Source: Tabrizicola sp. TH137
GTDB taxonomy: Bacteria; Pseudomonadota; Alphaproteobacteria; Rhodobacterales; Rhodobacteraceae
Direction: 5' to 3'
Assembly (NCBI RefSeq): GCF_002855575.1
Contig: NZ_PKRQ01000001.1
Location: 992,001 to 1,056,000 of the forward strand
DNA: 64,000 bases
Shown here: one piece after another, positions 35,206 through 43,359 of the stretch
Position numbering within the stretch: position 1 is the first letter of the stretch
How the letters are laid out: every line of letters begins with the position of its first letter
Made by a program: the position numbers and the translations under genes
Notes under the pieces: model-generated
The model's database searches: none
Told to the model about the DNA's origin: nothing
Seen by the model: the letters and a program-made list of their open reading frames with translations, nothing else

Positions 35206-36095
35206 CCCATCGTCCAGCTCAGGCTCACCCGCTTGCCGGTGTAATACTCCCCGATAAGCCCGATGGTCATGCAGACCAGCATCACATAGACCGGATATTC
35301 CAGGCTCGAATAGCGCGGCGCATAGTTCAGGAAGATATAGCCCCGCCCCTGGTCGATCACATGGAACAGCGGGTTCCAGTCAAAGAAGGCCAGCACCGCG
35401 GTCGGCATCGCATTCGCCACGAACATCTTGCCCGAAGCGATCATGTTCAGCCGCGAATAGATCGAGGCGACCGTGCCAAAGAACCGCGGCTGCCAGGGCG
35501 TGGCGGCGCGGAACATCATCCCGATGCCCAGACCCGTGCCCCAGGCCAGAAGCAGCATCGCCATCATCCCGACCGGCTGGTCGATGGTCAGTGGTGCCAT
35601 GATCGCGTGATACAGATACAGCACGATCGCGGCCGAGAAGATCTGCAGATACAGCGCCCCCAGCGCCGCCGCCGCCACCGCGATCAGCGTATTCATCGGC
35701 GCATGTTTCATGATGGCCGAGGTCGGCCCGTCCGCCGTCATCACCGCCCGCATCGTCTTCACATGCGTCATGAACATGAAGATGCCGGACATCAGGAACA
35801 GCACGTAATCGCCCCGGATGGACACGCCCCGCATCCCGGCAAAGGTCATCATCAGGTAGAAGAAGGCGATCATGATCACCATCTGCACCAGGTTCAGCAC
35901 CAACCCGATCACCGCGCTCGTATGGGTCTTGCGCACATTGTGGACCGCGCCGTGGAACACCAGTTCCACCATGCCCAGCGCCGTTCGCGCCCGCGTCCGC
36001 TTGACATCCGCGTAAAACCGCACCTGCCGCCACCCCGTGCTGCGGGGCATCGCGCCCCGGTACCGCTCATTCTTGCCGTTTTTTCTTTCCCGCAT
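35199..36095 (-). CDS. ABC-2 type permease, polysaccharide-export-like
   Basis: A permease of about 298 residues. The start is uncertain: in-frame ATGs at 36134, 36095 and 36050 all lack a clear ribosome binding site. Six membrane segments are predicted from about residue 50 on (GLVLNLVQMVIMIAFFYLMM; GALYLQIFSAAIVLYLYH; GMMAMLLLAWGTGLGIGMMF; then a C-terminal one). The segment order and the MKHAPMN and FDWNPLFHVIDQGRGY motifs recall KpsM/RfbA-like exporters of surface polysaccharides. The cognate ATPase gene is not adjacent: alkB converges on one side and cysQ diverges on the other. Confidence 0.75.
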   Translation of the reverse strand: MRERKNGKNERYRGAMPRSTGWRQVRFYADVKRTRARTALGMVELVFHGAVHNVRKTHTSAVIGLVLNLVQMVIMIAFFYLMMTFAGMRGVSIRGDYVLFLMSGIFMFMTHVKTMRAVMTADGPTSAIMKHAPMNTLIAVAAAALGALYLQIFSAAIVLYLYHAIMAPLTIDQPVGMMAMLLLAWGTGLGIGMMFRAATPWQPRFFGTVASIYSRLNMIASGKMFVANAMPTAVLAFFDWNPLFHVIDQGRGYIFLNYAPRYSSLEYPVYVMLVCMTIGLIGEYYTGKRVSLSWTMGK

Positions 36096-36157
36096 GATAA
36101 GGCGGCGGTGTGTTTCGTTCAACTGCGGCGGCATTCCCGCCCGATGCGAGGTTTCCG

Positions 36158-36952
36158 ATGGACTACGCCACCCTCATCCCCGTCATCCGCCGTCTGGCGC
36201 TTCAGGCGGGCGACCGTATCCTCGCCGTCTACAACAGCCCGGATTTCGAGGTGAAGGCCAAGTCCGACGCCTCCCCCGTGACCGAGGCGGACGAAGCCGC
36301 CGATGCCCTCATTTCCGCAGGCCTGCGCGCCGCCTTCCCCGACCTGCCCCTCATCACCGAGGAACAGGCCGACAGCCACGCCCTCTCCGCCCGGACCTTC
36401 CTGATCGTCGATCCGCTGGATGGCACCAAGGAATTCGTGCAGCGGCGCGGCGATTTCACCGTCAACATCGCCTATGTCGAAGACGGCATCCCCCGGCGCG
36501 GGGTCGTCTATGCCCCGGCGCAGGATCGGCTCTTCTACACCCTGCCCGATGGCACGGCGGTCGAAGAAACCGGCCCCTTCGAAAAAGACAGCATGGGCGA
36601 AACCCGCCCGATCCGCGTCGCCACCCCCGACAATGCCGCCCTCATGGTCGTGGCCTCCAAATCCCACCGCGATCAGGCGACCGATGACTACATCGGGAAA
36701 TATGCCGTCCGCGATTCCCGCAGCGCAGGGTCCAGCCTGAAATTCTGCCTCGTCGCCACCGGCGAGGCCGATCTCTATCCCCGCCTCGGCCGCACCATGG
36801 AATGGGATACGGCGGCAGGCGATGCCGTCCTGCGCGGGGCCGGGGGCCATGTCGTCCGCTTCGACACTCATGAACCCCTCACCTATGGCAAGCCGGGCTG
36901 GGACAACCCCTTCTTCATCGCCTTCGCCCCGGGCGTGGAGCTGCGCAAGTGA
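36158..36952 (+). CDS. cysQ: 3'(2'),5'-bisphosphate nucleotidase CysQ
   Basis: A 264-residue member of the inositol-monophosphatase-like family that hydrolyses 3'-phosphoadenosine 5'-phosphate (PAP) to AMP. Metal-binding motifs are E-E-Q, DPLDGTKEF (~88-96) and WDTAAGDAVL (~210-219). The start at 36158 follows GCGAGG. An upstream in-frame ATG at 36110 would add 16 residues. PAP is the by-product of PAPS-dependent sulfotransferases, and a sulfotransferase-like gene lies at 43360 in the same gene block, which gives a plausible functional link. Confidence 0.92.
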   Translation: MDYATLIPVIRRLALQAGDRILAVYNSPDFEVKAKSDASPVTEADEAADALISAGLRAAFPDLPLITEEQADSHALSARTFLIVDPLDGTKEFVQRRGDFTVNIAYVEDGIPRRGVVYAPAQDRLFYTLPDGTAVEETGPFEKDSMGETRPIRVATPDNAALMVVASKSHRDQATDDYIGKYAVRDSRSAGSSLKFCLVATGEADLYPRLGRTMEWDTAAGDAVLRGAGGHVVRFDTHEPLTYGKPGWDNPFFIAFAPGVELRK

Positions 36953-37401
36953 ACCCTTCCGCCCCCGTCCTCCTTGCCGCTCTCCTCGCACTGGCAAGCC
37001 CCGCTCGCGCCGATTTCATCGAAACGACCTGGACAGTCTCCGACTTCACCGGCGAGTCCTGGTTCATCGACCCCGCCGCCCTGACCGGCGCCACGCAGTC
37101 TTTCGAAGGCGGCTTTGCCGAAGGGGCCTTCTACGCCTGCGATTTCGCGGGCCAGTCGATGGCCTACACGACCTACGCGACCGCGGATTTCCTCGCCAAT
37201 CCGGAATTCGCGGCCTTCGCCACGCTCGACGATCCGCGCCTCTCCGCCGCCGGAACGGTCTTCGTCCATCGCATCACCTGCGAAGGCAAGGGCGACCCCG
37301 CCGCCCGCCGCATCCTCTACCCCTTCGTCACCACCGATGGCCGCGACGTGGCCTTCCTGCCGTTCGAAGGCGGCATCTTCACGCTGGAGCCCGCGCCGTG
37401 A
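36949..37401 (+). CDS. Small exported protein of unknown function
   Basis: A 150-residue protein with a GTG start overlapping the cysQ stop and a stop overlapping the kdsB GTG, so it is embedded in the operon. It has a clear signal peptide (PVLLAALLALASPARA) and a single domain with two cysteines (FYACDFAGQ, ITCEGKGD) that could form a disulfide. No family is recognised. Its tight coupling suggests a periplasmic role linked to the neighbouring glycan genes, but this is only context. Confidence 0.7.
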   Translation: MNPSAPVLLAALLALASPARADFIETTWTVSDFTGESWFIDPAALTGATQSFEGGFAEGAFYACDFAGQSMAYTTYATADFLANPEFAAFATLDDPRLSAAGTVFVHRITCEGKGDPAARRILYPFVTTDGRDVAFLPFEGGIFTLEPAP

Positions 37402-38186
37402 CCGTCCTCATCGCCATCCCCGCCCGCTATGCCTCCACCCGCTATCCCGGCAAGCCGCTGGTGGAACTGAACGGCCCCGACGGGCGCAAGACCCTCATCC
37501 GCCGGTCATGGGAGGCGGCGATGTCCGTCCGGGGGGCTGACCGCGTGGTCGTCGCCACCGACGATGCCCGCATCGCCGATCACGCCACGGCCTTCGGGGC
37601 CGAGGTGGTGATGACCTCCTCCGATTGTCAGAATGGGACTGAACGCTGCGCCGAGGTGGCGTCGAAACTGCCGGGCCATGACATCGTGGTGAACCTTCAG
37701 GGCGATGCCCCCCTCACCCCGGCCTGGTTCATCGAGCATCTGGTCGCCGGCCTCCGCGCCGCGCCCGAGGCCGAGGTTGCCACCCCCGTCCTGCGCTGCG
37801 AAGGCGCGATGCTGGCCAAGCTGCTGGAAGACCGCCGCCATGGCCGCGTCGGCGGCACCACCGCCGTCTTCGGTGCGGCTGGGCGCGCGCTCTACTTCTC
37901 CAAGGAAGTGATCCCCTATACCGGCCAAAGCTACGCCGCCGACGAACCCACCCCCGTCTTCCACCATGTCGGCGTCTATGCCTACCGCCCCGCAGCGCTG
38001 GCCGCCTATCACGGCTGGCAGACCGGACCGCTGGAACGTCTCGAAGGGCTGGAACAGCTCCGCTTCCTCGAAAACGGCCGCTCCGTCCTCTGCGTCGAGG
38101 TGGCCGCCCGTGGCCGCCAGTTCTGGGAACTCAACAACCCGTCGGATGTCCCGGTGATTGAAAAGATGCTCGCCGCCATGGCGTGA
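37398..38186 (+). CDS. kdsB: 3-deoxy-manno-octulosonate cytidylyltransferase
   Basis: A 262-residue enzyme that activates Kdo to CMP-Kdo. The start is the GTG that overlaps the previous stop, giving the canonical TVLIAIPARYASTRYPGKPL N-terminus. The CTP-binding motif is followed by ATDD, NGTERCAEV and VVNLQGDAPL, all typical of KdsB/KpsU. It may serve LPS core or a Kdo-linked capsule (KpsU-type paralogue). The adjacent polysaccharide-type genes make the second plausible. Confidence 0.93.
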   Translation: MTVLIAIPARYASTRYPGKPLVELNGPDGRKTLIRRSWEAAMSVRGADRVVVATDDARIADHATAFGAEVVMTSSDCQNGTERCAEVASKLPGHDIVVNLQGDAPLTPAWFIEHLVAGLRAAPEAEVATPVLRCEGAMLAKLLEDRRHGRVGGTTAVFGAAGRALYFSKEVIPYTGQSYAADEPTPVFHHVGVYAYRPAALAAYHGWQTGPLERLEGLEQLRFLENGRSVLCVEVAARGRQFWELNNPSDVPVIEKMLAAMA

Positions 38187-38434
38187 TGCCGAAATCGCAG
38201 GCAGTCCTGCCGGACCTCGGCAGAAGGTCGCCAAATCGTGACAATTCCGCCATTCTCTTGCCGTACCAATCCTTGCCATGGGGGAATTGCCGCGTTACCG
38301 CATCACGCATTCGTTTCTTCGTTACGGGAACGCTGCTATTCTGTGCCAGTGCCGCCAAAATTGGCAGAATGATGTTTCCGACATGTGGCAAAGGCGACCC
38401 CGCGAAGGTCAGGGGTCAGAATTGGGTGAATGAT

Positions 38435-39328
38435 ATGAAGGTCCGCAAGGTCACAAAAGCTGTCTTTCCGGTTGCCGGTCTGGGGACGCGCTTCCTCCCC
38501 GCGACGAAGTCGATCCCGAAAGAGATCATGACGCTGGTCGACCGCCCCCTCATTCAATACGCGATCGACGAGGCGCGCGCCGCCGGGATCAAGGAGTTCA
38601 TCTTCGTCACCTCGCGCGGCAAGTCCGCGCTTGAAGACTACTTCGACAACGCCCCCGAACTGGAAAGCGCGCTCCGCAAGTCCGGCAAGGACGACCTGTT
38701 GGAAATCCTCAAGGAAACCAACATGGATTCGGGCGCCATCGCCTATATCCGCCAGAACCGCCCGCTCGGGCTCGGCCATGCCGTCTGGTGCGCCCGCCGC
38801 CTGATCGGCGACGAACCCTTCGCCGTCCTCCTGCCCGATGACGTCATCGCCGCCGAAAAGCCCTGCCTCCAGCAGATGGTCGAGGCCTATGAACAGACCG
38901 GCGGCAACATGGTCGCCGCGATGGAAGTCGCGCCGGAAAAGACCAAATCCTACGGCGTGCTGGACATCGCCGATGACATGGGCGCCATCGTCAAGGCCAA
39001 GGGGATGGTGGAAAAACCCGCCCTCGGCACCGCGCCCTCGAACCTTGCCGTGATCGGCCGCTACATCCTGTCGCCGCAGATCCTGACCAACCTCAACCGC
39101 ATGAAGCAGGGCGCCGGCGGCGAGATTCAGCTCACCGACGCGATTGCCGAGGAAACCGCAGCGGGCAAGGTCTTCGGCTACCGCTTCCGGGGCCAGCGCT
39201 ACGATTGCGGCTCCAAGGCAGGCTTCCTTCAGGCGACCGTGGCCTTCGGCCTCTCGCGCCCCGACCTGCGCGAGGAATTCGCCGCCTATCTCTCCGACAT
39301 GGTCGCCCTCCAGCAGGCCGCGCAATAG
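38435..39328 (+). CDS. galU: UTP-glucose-1-phosphate uridylyltransferase
   Basis: A 297-residue enzyme making UDP-glucose from UTP and glucose-1-phosphate. The N-terminus KAVFPVAGLGTRFLPATKS contains the nucleotide-binding loop, with EIMTLVDRPLIQYAIDEA, LPDD and RYILSP following. The start at 38435 gives this standard N-terminus. The 248-bp gap before it probably holds its promoter: TATTCT at 38337-38342 is a candidate -10, but no good -35 is seen. Otherwise nothing is recognised there. UDP-glucose feeds glycan synthesis by the following genes. Confidence 0.95.
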   Translation: MKVRKVTKAVFPVAGLGTRFLPATKSIPKEIMTLVDRPLIQYAIDEARAAGIKEFIFVTSRGKSALEDYFDNAPELESALRKSGKDDLLEILKETNMDSGAIAYIRQNRPLGLGHAVWCARRLIGDEPFAVLLPDDVIAAEKPCLQQMVEAYEQTGGNMVAAMEVAPEKTKSYGVLDIADDMGAIVKAKGMVEKPALGTAPSNLAVIGRYILSPQILTNLNRMKQGAGGEIQLTDAIAEETAAGKVFGYRFRGQRYDCGSKAGFLQATVAFGLSRPDLREEFAAYLSDMVALQQAAQ

Positions 39329-39347
39329 CCGGCGGGCCGGGGGCAGG

Positions 39348-40373
39348 GTGGCCACCTCACCCGAAGACCTCTGGCAAGCCTACCGCCTGCGCTGGAAACG
39401 GCGCAGGCTCCTCGCCCGTGCCTTCCGCAGCCGCCATGACCTGACCCCCCGTCAGGACAGGACCGCCGCCATCCGCAAGGGCGACATCCTCGCCTTCTCC
39501 ACCATCCGGAACGAGGCGATCCGCCTCCCGTGGTTCCTCGATCATCACCGCCGCCTCGGCGTCACCCATTTCCTCATCGTGGACAACGGCAGCGACGACG
39601 GCTCCACCGATCTCCTCGCCGATCAGCCCGACGTATCGCTCTGGACGACCTCTGCCTCCTACAAGGCCTCCCGCTTCGGGATGGACTGGCTCACCTGGTT
39701 GCAGATGCGCCACGGGCACGGCCATTGGTGCCTCACCGTCGATGCCGATGAACTCCTGATCTACCCCTATTGCGACAGCCGCGATCTCCGCGCCCTCACC
39801 CAATGGCTGGAGGCCGGGAACCGCCCGATGTTCGGCGCCATGATGCTGGATCTCTACCCCAAGGGACCGGTCGGCGATTTTCCCTATCGCGCCGGCGAAG
39901 ACCCGCTCGCCAACCTCCACTGGTTCGACCCCGCCGGTTACGGCATCCGCGTGCAGCAACCGATGGGCAATCTCTGGATCCAGGGCGGCCCCCGCGCCCG
40001 CGCCTTCTTCGCCGCCGATCCCCGCCGCGCCCCCACATTGAACAAGGTGCCACTGGTCAGATGGCACTGGCGCTACGCCTGGGTGAACTCCACCCATTCC
40101 CTCCTGCCGCCCCGCCTCAACCGCATCTATGACCGCGACGAGGGCGAGGCGCCCTCGGGCCTCCTCCTGCACACCAAGTTCCTCCATACCGTCGTCGAAC
40201 GCGCCCGCATCGAACAGGGCCGGGCCGAGCATTTCTCGAACTCCGCCCTCTATGATCGCTATTACGAGGCGCTTACCGAAAATCCCGATCTCTGGACCCC
40301 GCATTCCCGCCGCCTCACCACCTGGCGCGCGCTCGAATCTCTCGGCCTGATGTCGCGGGGCGGCTGGATCTGA
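39348..40373 (+). CDS. Glycosyltransferase family 2 protein (Glyco_tranf_2_4 type), copy 1
   Basis: A 341-residue protein with GTG start after GGGGGCAGG, 19 bp after galU. The GT-A core is visible: STIRNEAIRLPWFLDHHRR, HFLIVDNGSDDGSTDLL and the DXD-like TVDADELLIYP (~127-137). Large conserved segments (SRFGMDWLTWLQMRHGHGHW; GNLWIQGGPRARAFF; LHTKFLHTVVE) recur in the next gene, so the two are paralogues. No membrane segment is seen. It is probably cytoplasmic, adding a sugar to a glycan. Substrate unknown. Confidence 0.85.
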   Translation: MATSPEDLWQAYRLRWKRRRLLARAFRSRHDLTPRQDRTAAIRKGDILAFSTIRNEAIRLPWFLDHHRRLGVTHFLIVDNGSDDGSTDLLADQPDVSLWTTSASYKASRFGMDWLTWLQMRHGHGHWCLTVDADELLIYPYCDSRDLRALTQWLEAGNRPMFGAMMLDLYPKGPVGDFPYRAGEDPLANLHWFDPAGYGIRVQQPMGNLWIQGGPRARAFFAADPRRAPTLNKVPLVRWHWRYAWVNSTHSLLPPRLNRIYDRDEGEAPSGLLLHTKFLHTVVERARIEQGRAEHFSNSALYDRYYEALTENPDLWTPHSRRLTTWRALESLGLMSRGGWI

Positions 40374-40590
40374 CGGGACAGAAGCCCCGCAAATGCGACA
40401 CATCCTCTTGTAGCGATGTCCAGCAATTGTTTACTTGACCGATGCCACATACTACACTCAGCCAAATATCGTGATGCCGTGCCCAAAGGGGCGGCCATCG
40501 CGCAGAAAAGGCAGAGGCGTTTGGGTTTCGGGTGGCACGGTCATCGCGGCAGGGCTGCGGGGATCGCACAGGGTAGGGGCGGCACGGCCA

Positions 40591-41601
40591 GTGGGAATCG
40601 TCGGGGCATATCGGCTGAGGCTGCGCCGCAGACGCCTTCACCTGCGCGCTTGGGCCAAGCGGCGCGAACTTTCCTCCGTCGTCAACCGCACCGGGGCCAT
40701 CCGTGGCGATTCCATCCTCCTGCTCTCCACCCTGCGCAACGAACGCATCCGCCTGCCCTTCTTCCTGCGCTATTACCGCGATCTCGGCGTCAACCACTTC
40801 CTGATCGTCGATAACGGCTCCACCGATGGCTCGCGCGAATTCCTTCAGAACCAGCCCGACGTCTCGCTCTGGTCCACCAGCGGCAGCTACAAGAATGCCC
40901 GCTTCGGCATGGACTGGATCACCGCGCTGCAACGCAAGTATTGCCATGGCCACTGGACTCTCGTCGTCGATCCGGACGAATTCCTGGTCTATCCCTTCTG
41001 CGAAACCCGCCCCCTCCGCGCCCTGACGGACTGGCTGGAGAGTTCGGGGATACGCTCCTTCTCGGCCATGCTTCTGGACATGTATCCCAAGGGGCCGATG
41101 GACGCGCAGCCCTATCGCGAAGGGCAGGACCCGTTCGAAATCGCCCAATGGTTCGACAGCGCCAACTATTCCGTCAAACGCAATCCCGGCGACGGCAATC
41201 TCTGGATTCAGGGCGGCCCCCGCGCCCGCACCTTCTTTGCCGATGAACCGCAAAAGGCGCCCGCGCTGAACAAGATTCCGCTGGTAAAGTGGAACCGCGC
41301 CTATGCCTACAAAAGTTCCACCCACAGCCTGCTGCCGCGCGGCCTGAACCTCGTCTATGACGAATGGGGGGGCGAAAAGGCCTCCGGCTGCCTGCTCCAT
41401 GCCAAGTTCCTCGATACCTTCGCCCTCAAGGCCGAAGAAGAACTCGCCCGCCACCAGCACTATGCCGACAGTCTCGAATACCGCGCCTATCTCGACGGGC
41501 TGAAAAGCCAGCCGGACCTGTGGTGCAAATGGTCCGAGAAATACATCAACTGGCGCCAGCTCGAAATCCTCGGGCTCATGTCCAAGGGGAACTGGGCATG
41601 A
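40591..41601 (+). CDS. Glycosyltransferase family 2 protein (Glyco_tranf_2_4 type), copy 2
   Basis: About 336 residues. The GTG at 40591 is chosen because the N-terminus then aligns with copy 1 (GAYRLRLRRRRL against QAYRLRWKRRRL). The frame stays open to 40435 and other starts are possible. The core motifs are STLRNERIRLPFFLRYYRD, HFLIVDNGSTDGSREFL, VVDPDEFLVYPF and GNLWIQGGPRARTFF. The 217-bp gap before it is AT-richer than its surroundings and shows only a weak promoter-like TTGTTT-17-TACTAC. The stop overlaps the next gene's ATG. Confidence 0.83.
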   Translation: MGIVGAYRLRLRRRRLHLRAWAKRRELSSVVNRTGAIRGDSILLLSTLRNERIRLPFFLRYYRDLGVNHFLIVDNGSTDGSREFLQNQPDVSLWSTSGSYKNARFGMDWITALQRKYCHGHWTLVVDPDEFLVYPFCETRPLRALTDWLESSGIRSFSAMLLDMYPKGPMDAQPYREGQDPFEIAQWFDSANYSVKRNPGDGNLWIQGGPRARTFFADEPQKAPALNKIPLVKWNRAYAYKSSTHSLLPRGLNLVYDEWGGEKASGCLLHAKFLDTFALKAEEELARHQHYADSLEYRAYLDGLKSQPDLWCKWSEKYINWRQLEILGLMSKGNWA

Positions 41602-43355
41602 CGACGCTTCCGGTCACCGCCGACCCCTCCCTTCCCGCCACCACGCCGCGGCAGAACGGCACGCTCGGCTTCGTCATGCTCTGCCACACGGCCTTCCACC
41701 GCGCCGCCGATACCGCCCGACACTGGGCCGAACGCGGCTGTCCCGTGGTCATTCACGTGGACAAGCGCGTCCAGAAATGGAGCGTGGAGAAACTCCAGTC
41801 CGACCTTGCCGATCTGCCCAATATCCGCTTTTCCGAACGCTTCGCCTGCGAATGGGGGACCTGGGGCATCGTCGCCGCCACCCAGGCCGCGTCCGAGGTG
41901 ATGCTGGAAGAATTCCCCTCCGTCCGGCACGTCTATCTATCCTCCGGCTCCTGCCTGCCGCTGCGCCCGGTCAAGGAACTCATCGCCTATCTCGACGAAC
42001 GCCCCCGCACCGATTTCATCGAATCCGTCACCACCGAAGAGGTGGGCTGGACGATCGGCGGTCTCAACATGGAACGCTTCACCCTGCGTTTCCCCTTCTC
42101 CTGGCGCACCCAGCGCTGGCTTTTCGACCGCTACGTGAAACTGCAACGCGCCGTGGGGTTCCAGCGCAGCATCCCCAACGGCATTGTCCCCCATCTGGGC
42201 AGCCAATGGTGGTGCCTCACCCGCCAGACACTTTCGGCCATCCTGCAAGGCCCCGACCGCGCCACCTATGACCGCTACTTCCGCCGCGTCTGGATCCCCG
42301 ACGAAAGCTATTTCCAGACGCTCGTCCGCCAGGTCTCCTCCAACGTAGAAAGCCGCTCGCTCACGCTCTCCAAGTTCGATTTCCAGGGCAAGCCGCACAT
42401 CTTCTATGACGACCACCTCCAACTCCTGCGCCGCTCCGATTGCTTCGTCGCGCGCAAGATCTGGCCCCATGCGACCAAGCTCTATTCGACCTTCCTCTCC
42501 GACGATGCCGAAGGGCAGGCCGGCGGCGAACCCAATCCCGGCAAGATCGACCGGCTCTTCTCCAAGGCCGTCGAACGCCGCGTGAAGGGCCGCCCCGGCC
42601 TCTACATGCAAAGCCGTTTTCCCAACGAACATTGGGAAAACGGCCGCACCGCCGCCGCCTATTCCGTGTTCCAGGGCTTCTCCGACGTCTTTGAAGGCTT
42701 CGAAGGCTGGCTGGCCAAGGTCACCGGCACCCGCGTCCACGGCCATCTCTTCGCCCCCGACCGCGTCGAATTCGCGGGGGGCGAGGCGGTGTTCAACGGC
42801 GCCCTCTCCGACAGCGCCGCCCTGCGCGACTACAACCCGAAATCCTTCCTCGCCAACCTGATCTGGGCCACCCGCGGCGAACGCCAATGCTTCCAGTTCG
42901 GCCCCGCCGACAATCAGGAACTCAACTGGTTCATGGCGCTCGATTCCAACGCGCAGATTTCCGTCATCTCCGGCGCCTGGGCGATCCCGCTCTTCAAATC
43001 CAACCGCAACTTCGCCGATATCCGCCGCGAAGCCGCCCGCCTTCAGAAGGTCGAACTCGACCACCTCGCCATCCTGCGGCATTCCAGCTCGAAGGCGCGC
43101 ATCCGCGTCTGGAACCTGGCGGAGTTCATCGAAAACCCGATGGAACCCCTCCAGACCATCGTCGATGAGATCAGCCCCCGCTCCCTCCGCCGCCTGACCG
43201 AAGCCCCCCGGATGACCGATCTCACCGGTTTCGGCCAGTTCCTCCAGAACCTCCGCAACCAAGGCATGCAGCCCGTCCTGATGGGCGATTTCCCCGCCAC
43301 GGGCGACCCGCGTCCCTCCGAATCCCGCCGGGGCCGCCCCTACCTTGTGAAGTGA
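41598..43355 (+). CDS. GT14-type (Core-2/I-branching) glycosyltransferase
   Basis: A 585-residue protein. The ATG overlaps the preceding stop (ATGA). Residues ~20-300 carry the branching-enzyme/xylosyltransferase signature: GFVMLCHTAFHRAADT, VIHVDKRVQ, WGTWGIVAATQAASEVML, YLSSGSCLPLRP and IPDESYFQTLV. The C-terminal ~250 residues form a second domain that I do not recognise, with no visible catalytic motif. The enzyme may add GlcNAc or xylose to a glycan assembled by the two GT2 proteins. The gene belongs to a tightly packed operon. Confidence 0.8.
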   Translation: MTTLPVTADPSLPATTPRQNGTLGFVMLCHTAFHRAADTARHWAERGCPVVIHVDKRVQKWSVEKLQSDLADLPNIRFSERFACEWGTWGIVAATQAASEVMLEEFPSVRHVYLSSGSCLPLRPVKELIAYLDERPRTDFIESVTTEEVGWTIGGLNMERFTLRFPFSWRTQRWLFDRYVKLQRAVGFQRSIPNGIVPHLGSQWWCLTRQTLSAILQGPDRATYDRYFRRVWIPDESYFQTLVRQVSSNVESRSLTLSKFDFQGKPHIFYDDHLQLLRRSDCFVARKIWPHATKLYSTFLSDDAEGQAGGEPNPGKIDRLFSKAVERRVKGRPGLYMQSRFPNEHWENGRTAAAYSVFQGFSDVFEGFEGWLAKVTGTRVHGHLFAPDRVEFAGGEAVFNGALSDSAALRDYNPKSFLANLIWATRGERQCFQFGPADNQELNWFMALDSNAQISVISGAWAIPLFKSNRNFADIRREAARLQKVELDHLAILRHSSSKARIRVWNLAEFIENPMEPLQTIVDEISPRSLRRLTEAPRMTDLTGFGQFLQNLRNQGMQPVLMGDFPATGDPRPSESRRGRPYLVK

Positions 43356-43359
43356 ACCA

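Noticed and set aside
38242-38289. CAATTCC...GGAATTG inverted pair upstream of galU as an operator
   Set aside because: Seven-base arms 34 bp apart are weak and could be chance. No second line of support.
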